A DNA stretch of 6,875 nucleotides from Thermoprotei archaeon (GTDB taxonomy: Archaea; Thermoproteota; Thermoprotei_A; Sulfolobales; Ignisphaeraceae). The position numbers and the translations under genes are program-made. The notes under the pieces are model-generated. The model searched no databases and was not told the DNA's origin. It saw only the letters and a list, made by a program, of their open reading frames with translations. This document shows, piece after piece, positions 1 to 6,240 of the stretch. Numbering within the stretch: position 1 is the first letter of the stretch; each line of letters starts with the position of its first letter. The stretch covers positions 1 to 6,875 of the forward strand of contig QMXA01000051.1 in the NCBI GenBank assembly GCA_003661905.1. The letters run 5' to 3'.

Positions 1-1102
1 CTCTTAATCCATGGAGGACTAATACATCAGGTTTAAACTCATTAACGAAACTCCATACTTGAGCCATCATTTCGTGTATAGAATGTGCTGATGGATTAAT
101 GCTTCGAATGGCTATTAATTTCTTGATTTCCTCTTCATCAATATTTAGTGTCCTAGTAATTTGCATAACAGCTTGCCATAAAATTTTCTCGGGTAGAGAG
201 TAAGTTATAGTAAGTATTCTCAATCTATTCCTCAGAAAAGTACTTAAATTTGCTGTAAATAGTTCAGTATATGCTCTAAATCCAGGTGGGTGAATTAGCA
301 GCACTTGAGCACCCCTAGGAATACCTCCAATAGCTTCATCAAGCGGTTTGCAACCTGTAAAGTATATGGTTTCAAGTGATGGTGCTGGAACAGTCTCTGG
401 TCTTGGTGGTGCTAATATTCTTATTCCTACATTCTCGCTTATTGAAAACGGTATTTCTCCCATAGGTATGGCTCTTCCTCTCATTTTCCTAATCTCCATC
501 CAGCGAGTTATGAGCCCTCTACTAATTCGAGTTTTCATAACAATTACTCCATCAGCTACAAATTCTATTCCTCCTAAATGAATTGTTTCCTCCCCGTAAG
601 GTAAGTCAGCCACAATGATCTTAGTTATTTCATATTTTGGAACTTTTTGGAATAGAACTGCTCGAAAGAATGATCTTGCCTCCTCATTTCCTAATACCTC
701 TAATATGGGTGTTACGCTATCTATAACCAATCTACTAGGTCTGAACGTTTTTATTATATTCATGTAGATATTTGTGAATAATTCGATGAAATCCCTTTCA
801 GCAGCTGGTAATATATTGATGTATTTAAATAGGCCTTTCTTCTCTAACTCCTCAAAGTCCATTCCTAACTTCTTCATGTTTTTGAAGAAGTTGTATTTAG
901 GTTCATAAAGGCTTATATATAGACCCTTCTCTCCATATTTTCTAGCACCTTCATAGATAAATTTAGCAGCGAAAGTTGTTTTACCAGCACCTGGATGACC
1001 TATGAGAAGTATAGTACTGTTTTTTGGAAATCCTCCTTGCAATAACTCATCAAGTCCATGAACACCTGTGGGACAACTATCAATACTTCTAATCATCGTC
1101 AT
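1..1102 (-). CDS. KaiC-like tandem RecA-fold ATPase, C-terminus cut off by window edge
   Basis: This is a partial gene: 367 codons are open and run off the left edge. It belongs to the archaeal KaiC/RadA-like ATPase group (COG0467), cytosolic ATPases whose cellular role in crenarchaea is mostly unknown. Domain 1 (about residues 5-225) has Walker A GHPGAGKTT at 35-43, the KaiC-type stretch SLYEP at 64-68 followed by NMKKLGMD, and Walker B RLVID ending at D128. It closes with the typical RKMRGRAIPMGEIPF at 205-219. The first of the paired catalytic glutamates of KaiC appears as Tyr66; Glu67 is kept. Domain 2 (from about 243) has the LDEAIGGIPRGA entry motif but a degenerate P-loop, HPPGFRAY at 271-278. 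The start is ATG at 1102 or ATG at 1096; an AGGT six bases before the second favours 1096, while a GGGGG tract suits the first. A TATA-like AATTTAAG lies at 1168-1161. It is not a clock protein by context. Family assignment is secure; function is open. Confidence 0.93.
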   Translation of the reverse strand, partial: MTMIRSIDSCPTGVHGLDELLQGGFPKNSTILLIGHPGAGKTTFAAKFIYEGARKYGEKGLYISLYEPKYNFFKNMKKLGMDFEELEKKGLFKYINILPAAERDFIELFTNIYMNIIKTFRPSRLVIDSVTPILEVLGNEEARSFFRAVLFQKVPKYEITKIIVADLPYGEETIHLGGIEFVADGVIVMKTRISRGLITRWMEIRKMRGRAIPMGEIPFSISENVGIRILAPPRPETVPAPSLETIYFTGCKPLDEAIGGIPRGAQVLLIHPPGFRAYTELFTANLSTFLRNRLRILTITYSLPEKILWQAVMQITRTLNIDEEEIKKLIAIRSINPSAHSIHEMMAQVWSFVNEFKPDVLVLHGLR

Positions 1103-1252
1103 ACCTAAACCCCCGTATTATTAGTAAATATTGGCGATACCTAAAAGATCTTCTCTAATTCTTAAATTACTAAATAGAAAATATACAACTGTATCTTAGT
1201 AGAAAAGAGAAATAATACCTATACGAATCTTATTATTTAATTATTAGAGATG

Positions 1253-1287
1253 TTGAAGCTGGTTTAATCAGCTTCGCAGGGCTTCAA
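1253..1287 (-). terminator. Hairpin just after the DUF99 gene, possible terminator or attenuator
   Basis: On the plus strand GAAGCTG (1255-1261) and CAGCTTC (1269-1275) form a perfect 7-bp stem with a 7-base loop, starting about a dozen bases past the DUF99 stop. A further copy of TTGAAGC (minus strand, 1287-1281) could instead pair with GCTTCAA (1259-1253), so two exclusive hairpins are possible. No U-tract follows immediately, only AT-rich sequence with a CTTTTCT stretch some 45-50 bases on. Termination is therefore an inference. It sits between DUF99 and the KaiC-like gene. Confidence 0.4.
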
Positions 1288-1935
1288 TCATCCTTCAGAT
1301 TCGGTGGTTCTCATCATTTCCTCATTATTAATCTTACTAAGATGATATATTAATAGCCTTGCTAGTGCTGAAGCAGTTAGATCAGCTACTTTTAATGGTT
1401 GTGGTTCTGGAAATACTGTTTGGAGTTTTGAAATAGTTTCTATACATCTAGAATACTCAATACCTATACAAGTTACTCTTAATACGCCACATTTAGTGGA
1501 TACTTTAAGAGCTTCATTGTATGTTTGGGATATGATTCTAAATCTTATTTTCCAATCCGGGAAATGTTTAAGTAGAGCTTCTTTCACCTTTCGTAAATAT
1601 AGTTCATGTCTAAATATCACTATTACAGGTATATTGCATTTCTCACTTAGCTCTTTAGGATCAACTATATTGAAACCACCATAGGTTACACCATCAGTAA
1701 AAACAGCTTTAATTCCATGCTTCTGAATAGCTTCTAAGCATATATCTATGGATTTTTCAGTAGCATCTAGACCATCTATTTCTATAAATCTAACCATGAG
1801 ATCTATTGGTAATGAATTCTCAGTTATTGCACCTACAAGAACTGTTTTTCCTCTTCTACCTTTGTATTCTGGAGGAAAATATCCATCATCAAGGCCTAAA
1901 TACTTTGAGAAGAAATTCAAGTCTTGGTTCCTCAC
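1288..1935 (-). CDS. DUF99/UPF0215 family protein, endonuclease V-like (endonuclease dU group)
   Basis: This 215-residue protein matches the archaeal DUF99 family (UPF0215, PF01949). The family has an endonuclease V-like RNase H fold, and some members are described as deoxyuridine-specific endonucleases, so a DNA-repair or nucleic-acid cleavage role is plausible but not shown here. Visible family marks are LGLDDG at 13-18, the acidic signature IDGLDATEK at 53-61, FTDGVTYGGFNIVD at 79-92, IPVIVIFRHE at 102-111 and the C-terminal PEPQPLKVADLTASAL at 176-191. The acidic residues D16/D17, D57 and D81 are kept. The first codon is GTG directly after an in-frame TAG, so the frame cannot extend upstream. 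GAAGGTG six bases before it is a good ribosome site; TTG at codon 6 is the alternative. The gene overlaps the end of cdc6 by 47 bases, implying one transcript and coupled translation. The tail after residue 195 (SKINNEEMM onward) looks lineage-specific. Confidence 0.9.
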   Translation of the reverse strand: MRNQDLNFFSKYLGLDDGYFPPEYKGRRGKTVLVGAITENSLPIDLMVRFIEIDGLDATEKSIDICLEAIQKHGIKAVFTDGVTYGGFNIVDPKELSEKCNIPVIVIFRHELYLRKVKEALLKHFPDWKIRFRIISQTYNEALKVSTKCGVLRVTCIGIEYSRCIETISKLQTVFPEPQPLKVADLTASALARLLIYHLSKINNEEMMRTTESEG

Positions 1936-3103
1936 CTAGCGCACCTTCAAGTACATTTGGTGGGATTGAAAGCCTTATTATTCTTGTCTTTCCATACCTC
2001 CCTCTACTCACTATTCTAGCAGATACTATTCCAAGCATATCTAATTCACTAATTACATCACTCGTTCTCCTTTGAGTTACACTTTCTATCTTTAAGTATT
2101 TACAGAATTCTTTATAAAGTGCATATACTTCACCTGTTGTTGGCGGTGTTTTCTTTTCCATATTTAGCTTTAGTATTGATAATAGTATCAGTTTACTATG
2201 TAGAGGTAATGTAGAGACTATTTCAAATACTCGATCCTTCTCTATTTCAGAACGTGCTTTATACACGTGTTCGATCATTATCTTATCTGAATTTTCACGT
2301 TCAGCAATTTCTCCCGCTACTCGTAATAAGTCTAGAGCTCTTCTAGCATCTCCATGTTCTCTAGCAGCTAGAGCTGCACATAGACTTATTACTCCTTCAT
2401 CAATTGCTTCAGATCTGAATGCTATCTTTGCTCTTTGCCATAGTATGTCTTCTAACTGAACAGCATTGTATGGTGGGAATACCATTTCGACTTCGCCAAG
2501 ACTGCTCTTCACTCTAGGATCTAGAGACTCCACTAATTTAATATCATTTGTAATTCCTATTACACTTATCTTTGACCTTGTTAATTCCTCATTTGCTCTT
2601 GTAAGTCTATATAGTAATTCATCACCTCTTTTCTTTATTAGGAAATCTATTTCATCTAGTACAACTATCATTACAATTGATAATGAGTCTAGAGCTCTCA
2701 TAACTCTTCTATAGACTTCAGCTGTAGAGAGACCTGTGAATGGTATTTTTAGACCCAGGCATTCACCTACTCTTACAAGTACTCTGTATGTTGTATCATC
2801 CTGTCTTGTATTTACATAACATGCTATAACATCAGTGCCTATTTCGGAAGCCTTTTTCAATAATTTTTTCAAAACATACTTAGTGACAGCTGTTTTACCA
2901 GTACCTGTAAGTCCATAAATAAATACATTACTAGGTCTAGATTTTTGAAGAGCTGGTGCAAGTATGCTTCCAAGCTTTATAATCTGCTCTTCTCTATGAG
3001 GTAAGTCATCAGGTATATAGTCTGGTCTTAGCACTTCTCTATTGACAAATATCTTTGATTTCATGGCTGATTCAAATATGGAATCAAGTATATCAGAAGT
3101 CAC
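1889..3103 (-). CDS. cdc6: Orc1/Cdc6 replication initiator
   Basis: This is a 404-residue AAA+ origin-binding protein that marks replication origins and helps load the MCM helicase. It starts DILDSIF, then REVLRPDYIPDDLPHREEQ at 22-40. Walker A GLTGTGKTA is at 64-72, Walker B VVLDEID at 147-153, sensor 1 ITND at 184-187, the arginine finger in DPRVKSS (R197), and sensor 2 in EHGDARRALDLLR at 249-261. The winged-helix DNA-binding domain follows from about 294, with a wing at 366-378 (SRGRYGKTRIIRL). Length and all catalytic motifs are normal, and the DLPHREEQ and SNVFIYGLTGTGKTAV stretches fit the Orc1-1 type. The start is GTG; AGGTG lies eight bases upstream (3116-3112), and the N-terminal residues it adds look like family members, so it is preferred over the internal ATG at codon 14. 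A TATA-like TTAAATA lies at 3194-3188. In crenarchaea this gene commonly borders its own origin, which points to 3104-3355. Confidence 0.96.
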   Translation of the reverse strand: MTSDILDSIFESAMKSKIFVNREVLRPDYIPDDLPHREEQIIKLGSILAPALQKSRPSNVFIYGLTGTGKTAVTKYVLKKLLKKASEIGTDVIACYVNTRQDDTTYRVLVRVGECLGLKIPFTGLSTAEVYRRVMRALDSLSIVMIVVLDEIDFLIKKRGDELLYRLTRANEELTRSKISVIGITNDIKLVESLDPRVKSSLGEVEMVFPPYNAVQLEDILWQRAKIAFRSEAIDEGVISLCAALAAREHGDARRALDLLRVAGEIAERENSDKIMIEHVYKARSEIEKDRVFEIVSTLPLHSKLILLSILKLNMEKKTPPTTGEVYALYKEFCKYLKIESVTQRRTSDVISELDMLGIVSARIVSRGRYGKTRIIRLSIPPNVLEGALGEEPRLEFLLKVFRP

Positions 3104-3111
3104 TTATATAA

Positions 3112-3116
3112 CACCT
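3112..3116 (-). promoter_or_regulatory. Ribosome binding site deciding the cdc6 GTG start
   Basis: Minus-strand AGGTG sits eight bases before the GTG at 3103 and matches the complement of the crenarchaeal 16S tail (GGAGGTGA). It supports the non-ATG start over the internal ATG at codon 14. The TTATATAA between it and the start resembles a TATA box but is too close to the GTG to be its promoter. Confidence 0.55.
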
Positions 3117-3187
3117 ATTCACTAGTCCCTCACACACTCTACAGTCCCAAGTAATAAGGGGTTCGGACAAGGAGATACCTAGAGACG

Positions 3188-3194
3188 TATTTAA
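3188..3194 (-). promoter_or_regulatory. Possible TATA box of the cdc6 operon
   Basis: Read on the minus strand this is TTAAATA preceded by GGGTAG, about 85-91 bases before the GTG. With the usual archaeal spacing, transcription would start near 3165, giving a leader of about 60 bases that carries the AGGTG ribosome site. Assigned by pattern only; AT-rich surroundings make chance matches likely. Confidence 0.3.
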
Positions 3195-3353
3195 CTACCC
3201 ACGAATAGGGGGATATACACAACTGCATAAACAATAATTAAGTAAGATTATGTGCTCTTACAACATAGACGTTTCTGCATCACTGATTTTCCTCAAATAC
3301 TGATGGGAAGGAATAAAATTTAATTCTCCATATGTTAATTGACTACTAAAATT

Positions 3354-3359
3354 AGGTGG
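3354..3359 (+). promoter_or_regulatory. Ribosome binding site of the secreted-protein relic
   Basis: AGGTGG (3354-3359) lies five bases before the TTG at 3365, which begins a signal-peptide-like stretch. This makes TTG at 3365 a better start than the GTG inside the ribosome site itself at 3356. A TATA-like AAATTTAA at 3316-3323 is suitably placed upstream. The translation signals thus look intact although the gene body is broken. Confidence 0.45.
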
Positions 3360-4504
3360 AATTCTTGAAAAGCACATCGCTATTCATTTTCCTAATAGCG
3401 CTATTACCTCCTTCTCTAATAGTGATTCAAACAATGTTCACTACAGAAATTCTGGGTGCAAATGGCAATACTGTGGAAATTCAGTCGCTCCCTAATAACA
3501 TCATAATTCATTTAATTATAAGTGAGTATAGAGTTATTGAAAGGAATAATTATAGCTCTATAATTGTACTCAATTTCACATATTTACATATTGAGAATGC
3601 ACCTGTAATACCTTATAAAAACTACATGTTTTAGTACTTCCTTCGCTTACAAATATAAGCACAAAGTCCATAATCATATCTAGAGAAGTCATTAGTTTAG
3701 AGAAACCTATTAAGAGAGCTCACCCATCCATAATAGTTATGAATTCTCCAAGTATGGATCTAGTAGACATGCATAACATTCATTTAACTAAGGGATTTCC
3801 TGCAAAACTATACGGCATTGAACAATATCAATGGCTAGGCCCATTTAAGCTACTACCAATAACTATTTACCCAATTCATTATTTAGAACAGAACTTATCA
3901 CTAATAATAATTAAAGATATGATTCTCGAAATAGAGTTCACTAACTTCGCGACAAGTAATGTTATTCATAGACCGGTTACCAATGTAATAAAGTATTTAT
4001 TGGAAAAATATCAGCAAATCCTAATGCAGCTAAACTTTACTATAGCTATGCTAAAGATTATATTCAGGAAGAATTCAATAACTATTCCTATGCTATACAA
4101 CGAACATGGTAACATAGTATATGTAGGTATAAGACCTGGTTAGGGTATTGCAAATAGAAGCCTAGAAAACGCCCATTTTATAGGGAATGTTGTTCTTGTT
4201 AGGTATGTCGGTTCTAGAAGGTACTAAAGTAAATATTCTTAATGAAATATCAATGAGAGTTCTAGCTGGAGAAAACATAAGAGACGGCGATGAAGTAAGG
4301 GTTTATGTAAAGAAATCTGCACATATTCAATGACAATAGGAAAAGAATACGTACGATAACTTAGCGTGTCTAACTTCATGCACTATGTTGTAATGCACAT
4401 ATCTTATACTTAACTCATTAACAGGCATTCTAATAATTGGAGCAGTACTTTTACTTGTAAGATTTAAGTGCTGGCTTTTTCCAGTTATAAAATATGGAAA
4501 GTGA
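3356..4504 (+). pseudogene. Broken gene for a secreted, C-terminally anchored protein resembling a C25-peptidase propeptide
   Basis: Protein-like pieces run in changing frames. Frame 2 (to 3634) starts with a signal peptide (SLFIFLIALLPPSLIVIQ). Frame 1 is then open without interruption from about 3622 to the TAG at 4141, and protein-like again to 4227. Frame 2 resumes at about 4205-4333 (ILNEISMRVLAGENIRDGDE) and once more at 4394-4504, ending in a membrane helix followed by basic residues (SLTGILIIGAVLLLVRFK). A missing base at the A-run 3617-3621 would join the first two parts. The joined order (APVIPYK, VLPSL, EKPIKRAHPS, FPAKLYGIEQYQ, LLPITIYPIHY, MILEIEF) resembles the propeptide region of gingipain-type C25 peptidases, by memory of the family. 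No catalytic His/Cys region is visible, so it may have been deleted or never present. The ATG-initiated frame at 3739-4143 could still give a 134-residue fragment but lacks a signal peptide. That the gene is broken is fairly sure; the family is not. Confidence 0.6.
4462..4468 (+). promoter_or_regulatory. Likely TATA box of the methyltransferase gene
   Basis: ATTTAAG is centred 29 bases before the methyltransferase ATG, close to the spacing expected for a leaderless transcript. No ribosome binding site precedes the ATG, which agrees with leaderless expression. It lies inside the relic's C-terminal reading frame. A second AT-rich match (TTATAAAAT) abuts the ATG and is too close to serve this start. 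Confidence 0.4.
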
Positions 4505-5327
4505 TGCGCGTTTTAAGGAGCTGGTTAAGAAGTATTATTCTGAGTTAGGTGTAAAAGAGTGGAAGAGACTTGTTAGAGATCCTTATCATAGGTTAGAATT
4601 TGATACTACAATGTATTTTCTTAGAAAGTATCTTCCGAGGAAAGGCTTGGTTTTAGATGCTGGTGGAGGGCCTGGAAGATATACCATTGAGCTTGCGAAA
4701 ATGGGTTATAATATTGTTTTACTTGATTTAACGCCGAAACTATTGGAAATTGCTAAGAAGCAGATCAGGAAAGCAAAAGTTCAAAGTAGAGTAAAGCAGA
4801 TTATAGAAGGCTCTATAGATAACTTATCTATGTTTAAAGACAATACATTCGATGCTGTGTTATGTTTAGGTGGAGCTTTATCCCATATCGTAGTTAAGGA
4901 GAAAAGGGAAAAAGCTGTTGATGAGCTAGTTAGAGTTACGAAGAAAAATGCCCCCATATTCATCTCTGTAATTGGAAGACTGGCTGCTTTAATAGGTGGG
5001 TTAGTTAATTTCCCAGAGCGTATAAAACTTAACTATTTTCAGGAAATTAGAGATACAGGAAATTACTATGGTGAATACGGTTTTGCACCATGCTATTTTT
5101 ACTTATTAGAAGAATTGGAAGAGTCGCTTAGAAAGAGAAAATTGCAAATCCTCGAGATAGTTGGTCTTGAAGGTTTAGCAACATGGCACAGAAGAGAATT
5201 GAATAGGCTCTTTAAAAAATACCCTGAATCATGGAAGGTATGGTGGGAAACCCATTTAAGAACATGTACGCATCCAAGCGTTGCTGGAACTAGCGAACAC
5301 TTCATGGTAGTCTGTAGAAAACTTTAA
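4494..5327 (+). CDS. Class I SAM-dependent methyltransferase
   Basis: This 277-residue cytosolic protein uses S-adenosylmethionine; its substrate is not predictable. Residues 1-45 form a helical lead-in. The Rossmann core starts at about 50 with motif I VLDAGGGPGRY at 53-63, an acidic end of strand 2 in NIVLLDLT (D78) that would bind the ribose, GSID at 106-109, and FDAVLCLGGALSH at 119-131 as the strand 4 region. The C-terminal part ends in HPSVAGTSEHFMVVCRKL, a tail I associate with related archaeal and bacillar UbiE-like methyltransferases. It has no membrane segment. The frame is free of defects, in contrast to both flanks. The ATG has no ribosome site and is probably leaderless, with a TATA-like box 29 bases upstream. 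It overlaps the last 11 bases of the relic upstream, and its end is overlapped by a minus-strand frame that is probably a relic. It has no operon partners, so context says nothing about its substrate. Confidence 0.93.
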   Translation: MESDARFKELVKKYYSELGVKEWKRLVRDPYHRLEFDTTMYFLRKYLPRKGLVLDAGGGPGRYTIELAKMGYNIVLLDLTPKLLEIAKKQIRKAKVQSRVKQIIEGSIDNLSMFKDNTFDAVLCLGGALSHIVVKEKREKAVDELVRVTKKNAPIFISVIGRLAALIGGLVNFPERIKLNYFQEIRDTGNYYGEYGFAPCYFYLLEELEESLRKRKLQILEIVGLEGLATWHRRELNRLFKKYPESWKVWWETHLRTCTHPSVAGTSEHFMVVCRKL

Positions 5328-5686
5328 GTCAAAAAAGACATATAAGTCCAGGTCTTGAACTACTTTTCCACTCTTGATAATTTTTATAAAACATTTCAAA
5401 ACTTCTCGGTATAGGATAAGGTTACCAGCAACTAGGTGAGATAAAATTAGAGCAGGTTCTATTCTCACTTCGTATTTTGATGAATTCTTTATCTTTACTA
5501 GAGCTAAACGTTGTTGGGGCAAAACAAGCCTTTTATTCATGAATACTTCAAAGTTAAGAAATGAACCAAGATACTTTGTAGTTACAGCTTCTACTTTATG
5601 CTATTTATCTTTCCTTCAGCATATTTTAAGCAACTTTTTGTAAAGGAAGTACACCTTACTCCAAATCTATTATGAGAGCCCTTAAC
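5256..5686 (-). pseudogene. Probable broken gene of unknown function, minus strand
   Basis: The 94-codon frame from ATG 5540 to 5256 has protein-like content (RLALVKIKNSS, RIEPALILSHLVAGNLILYR). The same frame stays open upstream of the ATG to 5594 with VEAVTTKYLGSFLNFEVF. There it meets a TAG at 5603-5601, while another frame open from 5686 to 5594 (RCTSFTKSCLKYAEGKINSI) abuts it exactly. Joining them gives a coherent protein that begins before the ATG, so the ATG is probably internal and one frameshift near 5591-5600 breaks the gene. The end is also doubtful: the last 24 codons or so run antisense to the methyltransferase, and one extra T in the TTTTTT run near 5329-5334 would stop translation right after LDLYVFF. 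There is no ribosome site before 5540. The family is not recognised. A genuine short protein from 5540 remains possible. Confidence 0.4.
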
Positions 5687-6240
5687 CTAAAGAATATCGA
5701 TACATTTTTCACAACATGAGTTATGTAGTTGCTGTTGATTACCTTCTATAGCTCGGCTTCAACGACATCAACGAAGGACCTCCGTATAATCCCGAATACC
5801 TTGGAGACGTAATAGTCCAGAACATTGTTGAAGGTAATGATAGAGTGTAGATGTAGAAAACAGAGTCTTTGTCCATCAACTTGAATCAACAATATAGAGT
5901 GAAATAACTGATATATTAATTTCTATATCAGAATTTATTTTGTTGGAGACTGTTGCAAACTATCTTCAATAGTGAATTATGGTTATTTAGATAAAATAAC
6001 TGTCTATTTAAACGAAGGTTTGGTTAAATTTTCAACATCTATATTTTCTATATTCACGGAAAAGCGGCTAAAGGAATGGAAGGGATTTTAGGCGTGGATA
6101 CAAATGGAGTGAAATCTACGTGAAAATTAAAGCATTAGCTGAAAGAAACGATAATAAATAAGAATATTAACTCGACATCTTAGAATGAAATATACCTTGC
6201 ATTAGGTGAAAATGAGAAAAGAAAAATAAAAGGATTTTGA
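5672..6240 (+). pseudogene. Decayed gene of unknown function, plus strand
   Basis: No frame is long, but protein-like stretches follow one another on the plus strand. Frame 2 from ATG 5672 (MRALNLKNIDTFFTT) stops at 5717. Frame 1 from ATG 5716 has VVAVDYLL, a TAG, then LGFNDINEGPPYNPEYLGD and VIVQNIVEGNDRV to the TAG at 5848. Frame 3 from 5847 has VDVENRVFVHQLESTI, a TAG at 5895, then SEITDILISISEFILLETVA to 5970. Frame 2 from 5972 has YLDKITVYLNEGLVKF and FTEKRLKEWKGF to 6089. Frame 3 from 6090 has RRGYKWSEIYVKIKALAERN to the TAA at 6159, and frame 1 ends ALGENEKRKIKGF at 6240. Together these suggest a gene of very roughly 185 codons with at least three frameshifts and several stops. I do not recognise the family. 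The start of this relic overlaps the start region of the minus-strand relic. Confidence 0.45.

Larger units (their letters stand above)
3104..3355. other. Divergent intergenic region, candidate replication origin
   Basis: These 252 bases lie between the cdc6 start and the plus-strand relic gene. Seen directly: AGTCCC twice (3124-3129 and 3143-3148) and G-runs in the opposite sense, AATAAGGGG (3153-3161) and AATAGGGGG (3204-3212). There is also an AT-rich tract around 3228-3250 and a loose dyad TTCCTCA/TGATGGGAA around 3290-3309. Established: archaeal Orc1/Cdc6 proteins bind ORB boxes with a G-string beside their own gene. No sequence like the Sulfolobus mini-ORB core (TTCCA-n-TGGAA) was found, so an origin here is inference from position and G-runs only. 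Confidence 0.35.

Noticed and set aside
348..581. Plus-strand ORF of 77 codons
   Set aside because: It lies antisense to the conserved first and second domains of the KaiC-like ATPase, whose minus-strand frame carries recognisable motifs.
1496..2075. Three plus-strand ORFs of 62, 63 and 89 codons
   Set aside because: All are antisense to the DUF99 gene and the end of cdc6; none has family-like motifs or a ribosome site.
2466..2714. Plus-strand ORF of 82 codons
   Set aside because: Antisense to the Walker B and sensor region of Orc1/Cdc6; a shadow of that gene.
3153..3175. Possible tRNA T-arm (GGTTCGGAC)
   Set aside because: No matching acceptor, D or anticodon arms can be placed around it.
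3285..3310. Box C/D-like words (CTGA, TGATGG) suggesting a guide RNA
   Set aside because: The words are in the wrong order and spacing for C, D', C' and D boxes.
3614..3622. Programmed -1 frameshift in the secreted-protein relic
   Set aside because: The heptamer TAAAAAC does not fit the X-XXY-YYZ slippery rule, and further frame breaks and a stop occur downstream, so decay is simpler.
4781..5305. Minus-strand ORFs of 60 and 68 codons
   Set aside because: Antisense to the methyltransferase core and tail, with low-complexity Ser-rich content typical of shadow frames.
6090..6130. Plus-strand reading ILGVDTNGVKS resembling a TnpB-like motif
   Set aside because: The overlapping frame (RRGYKWSEIYVKIKALAERN) is longer and more coherent, and no zinc-finger or other TnpB motifs were found nearby.
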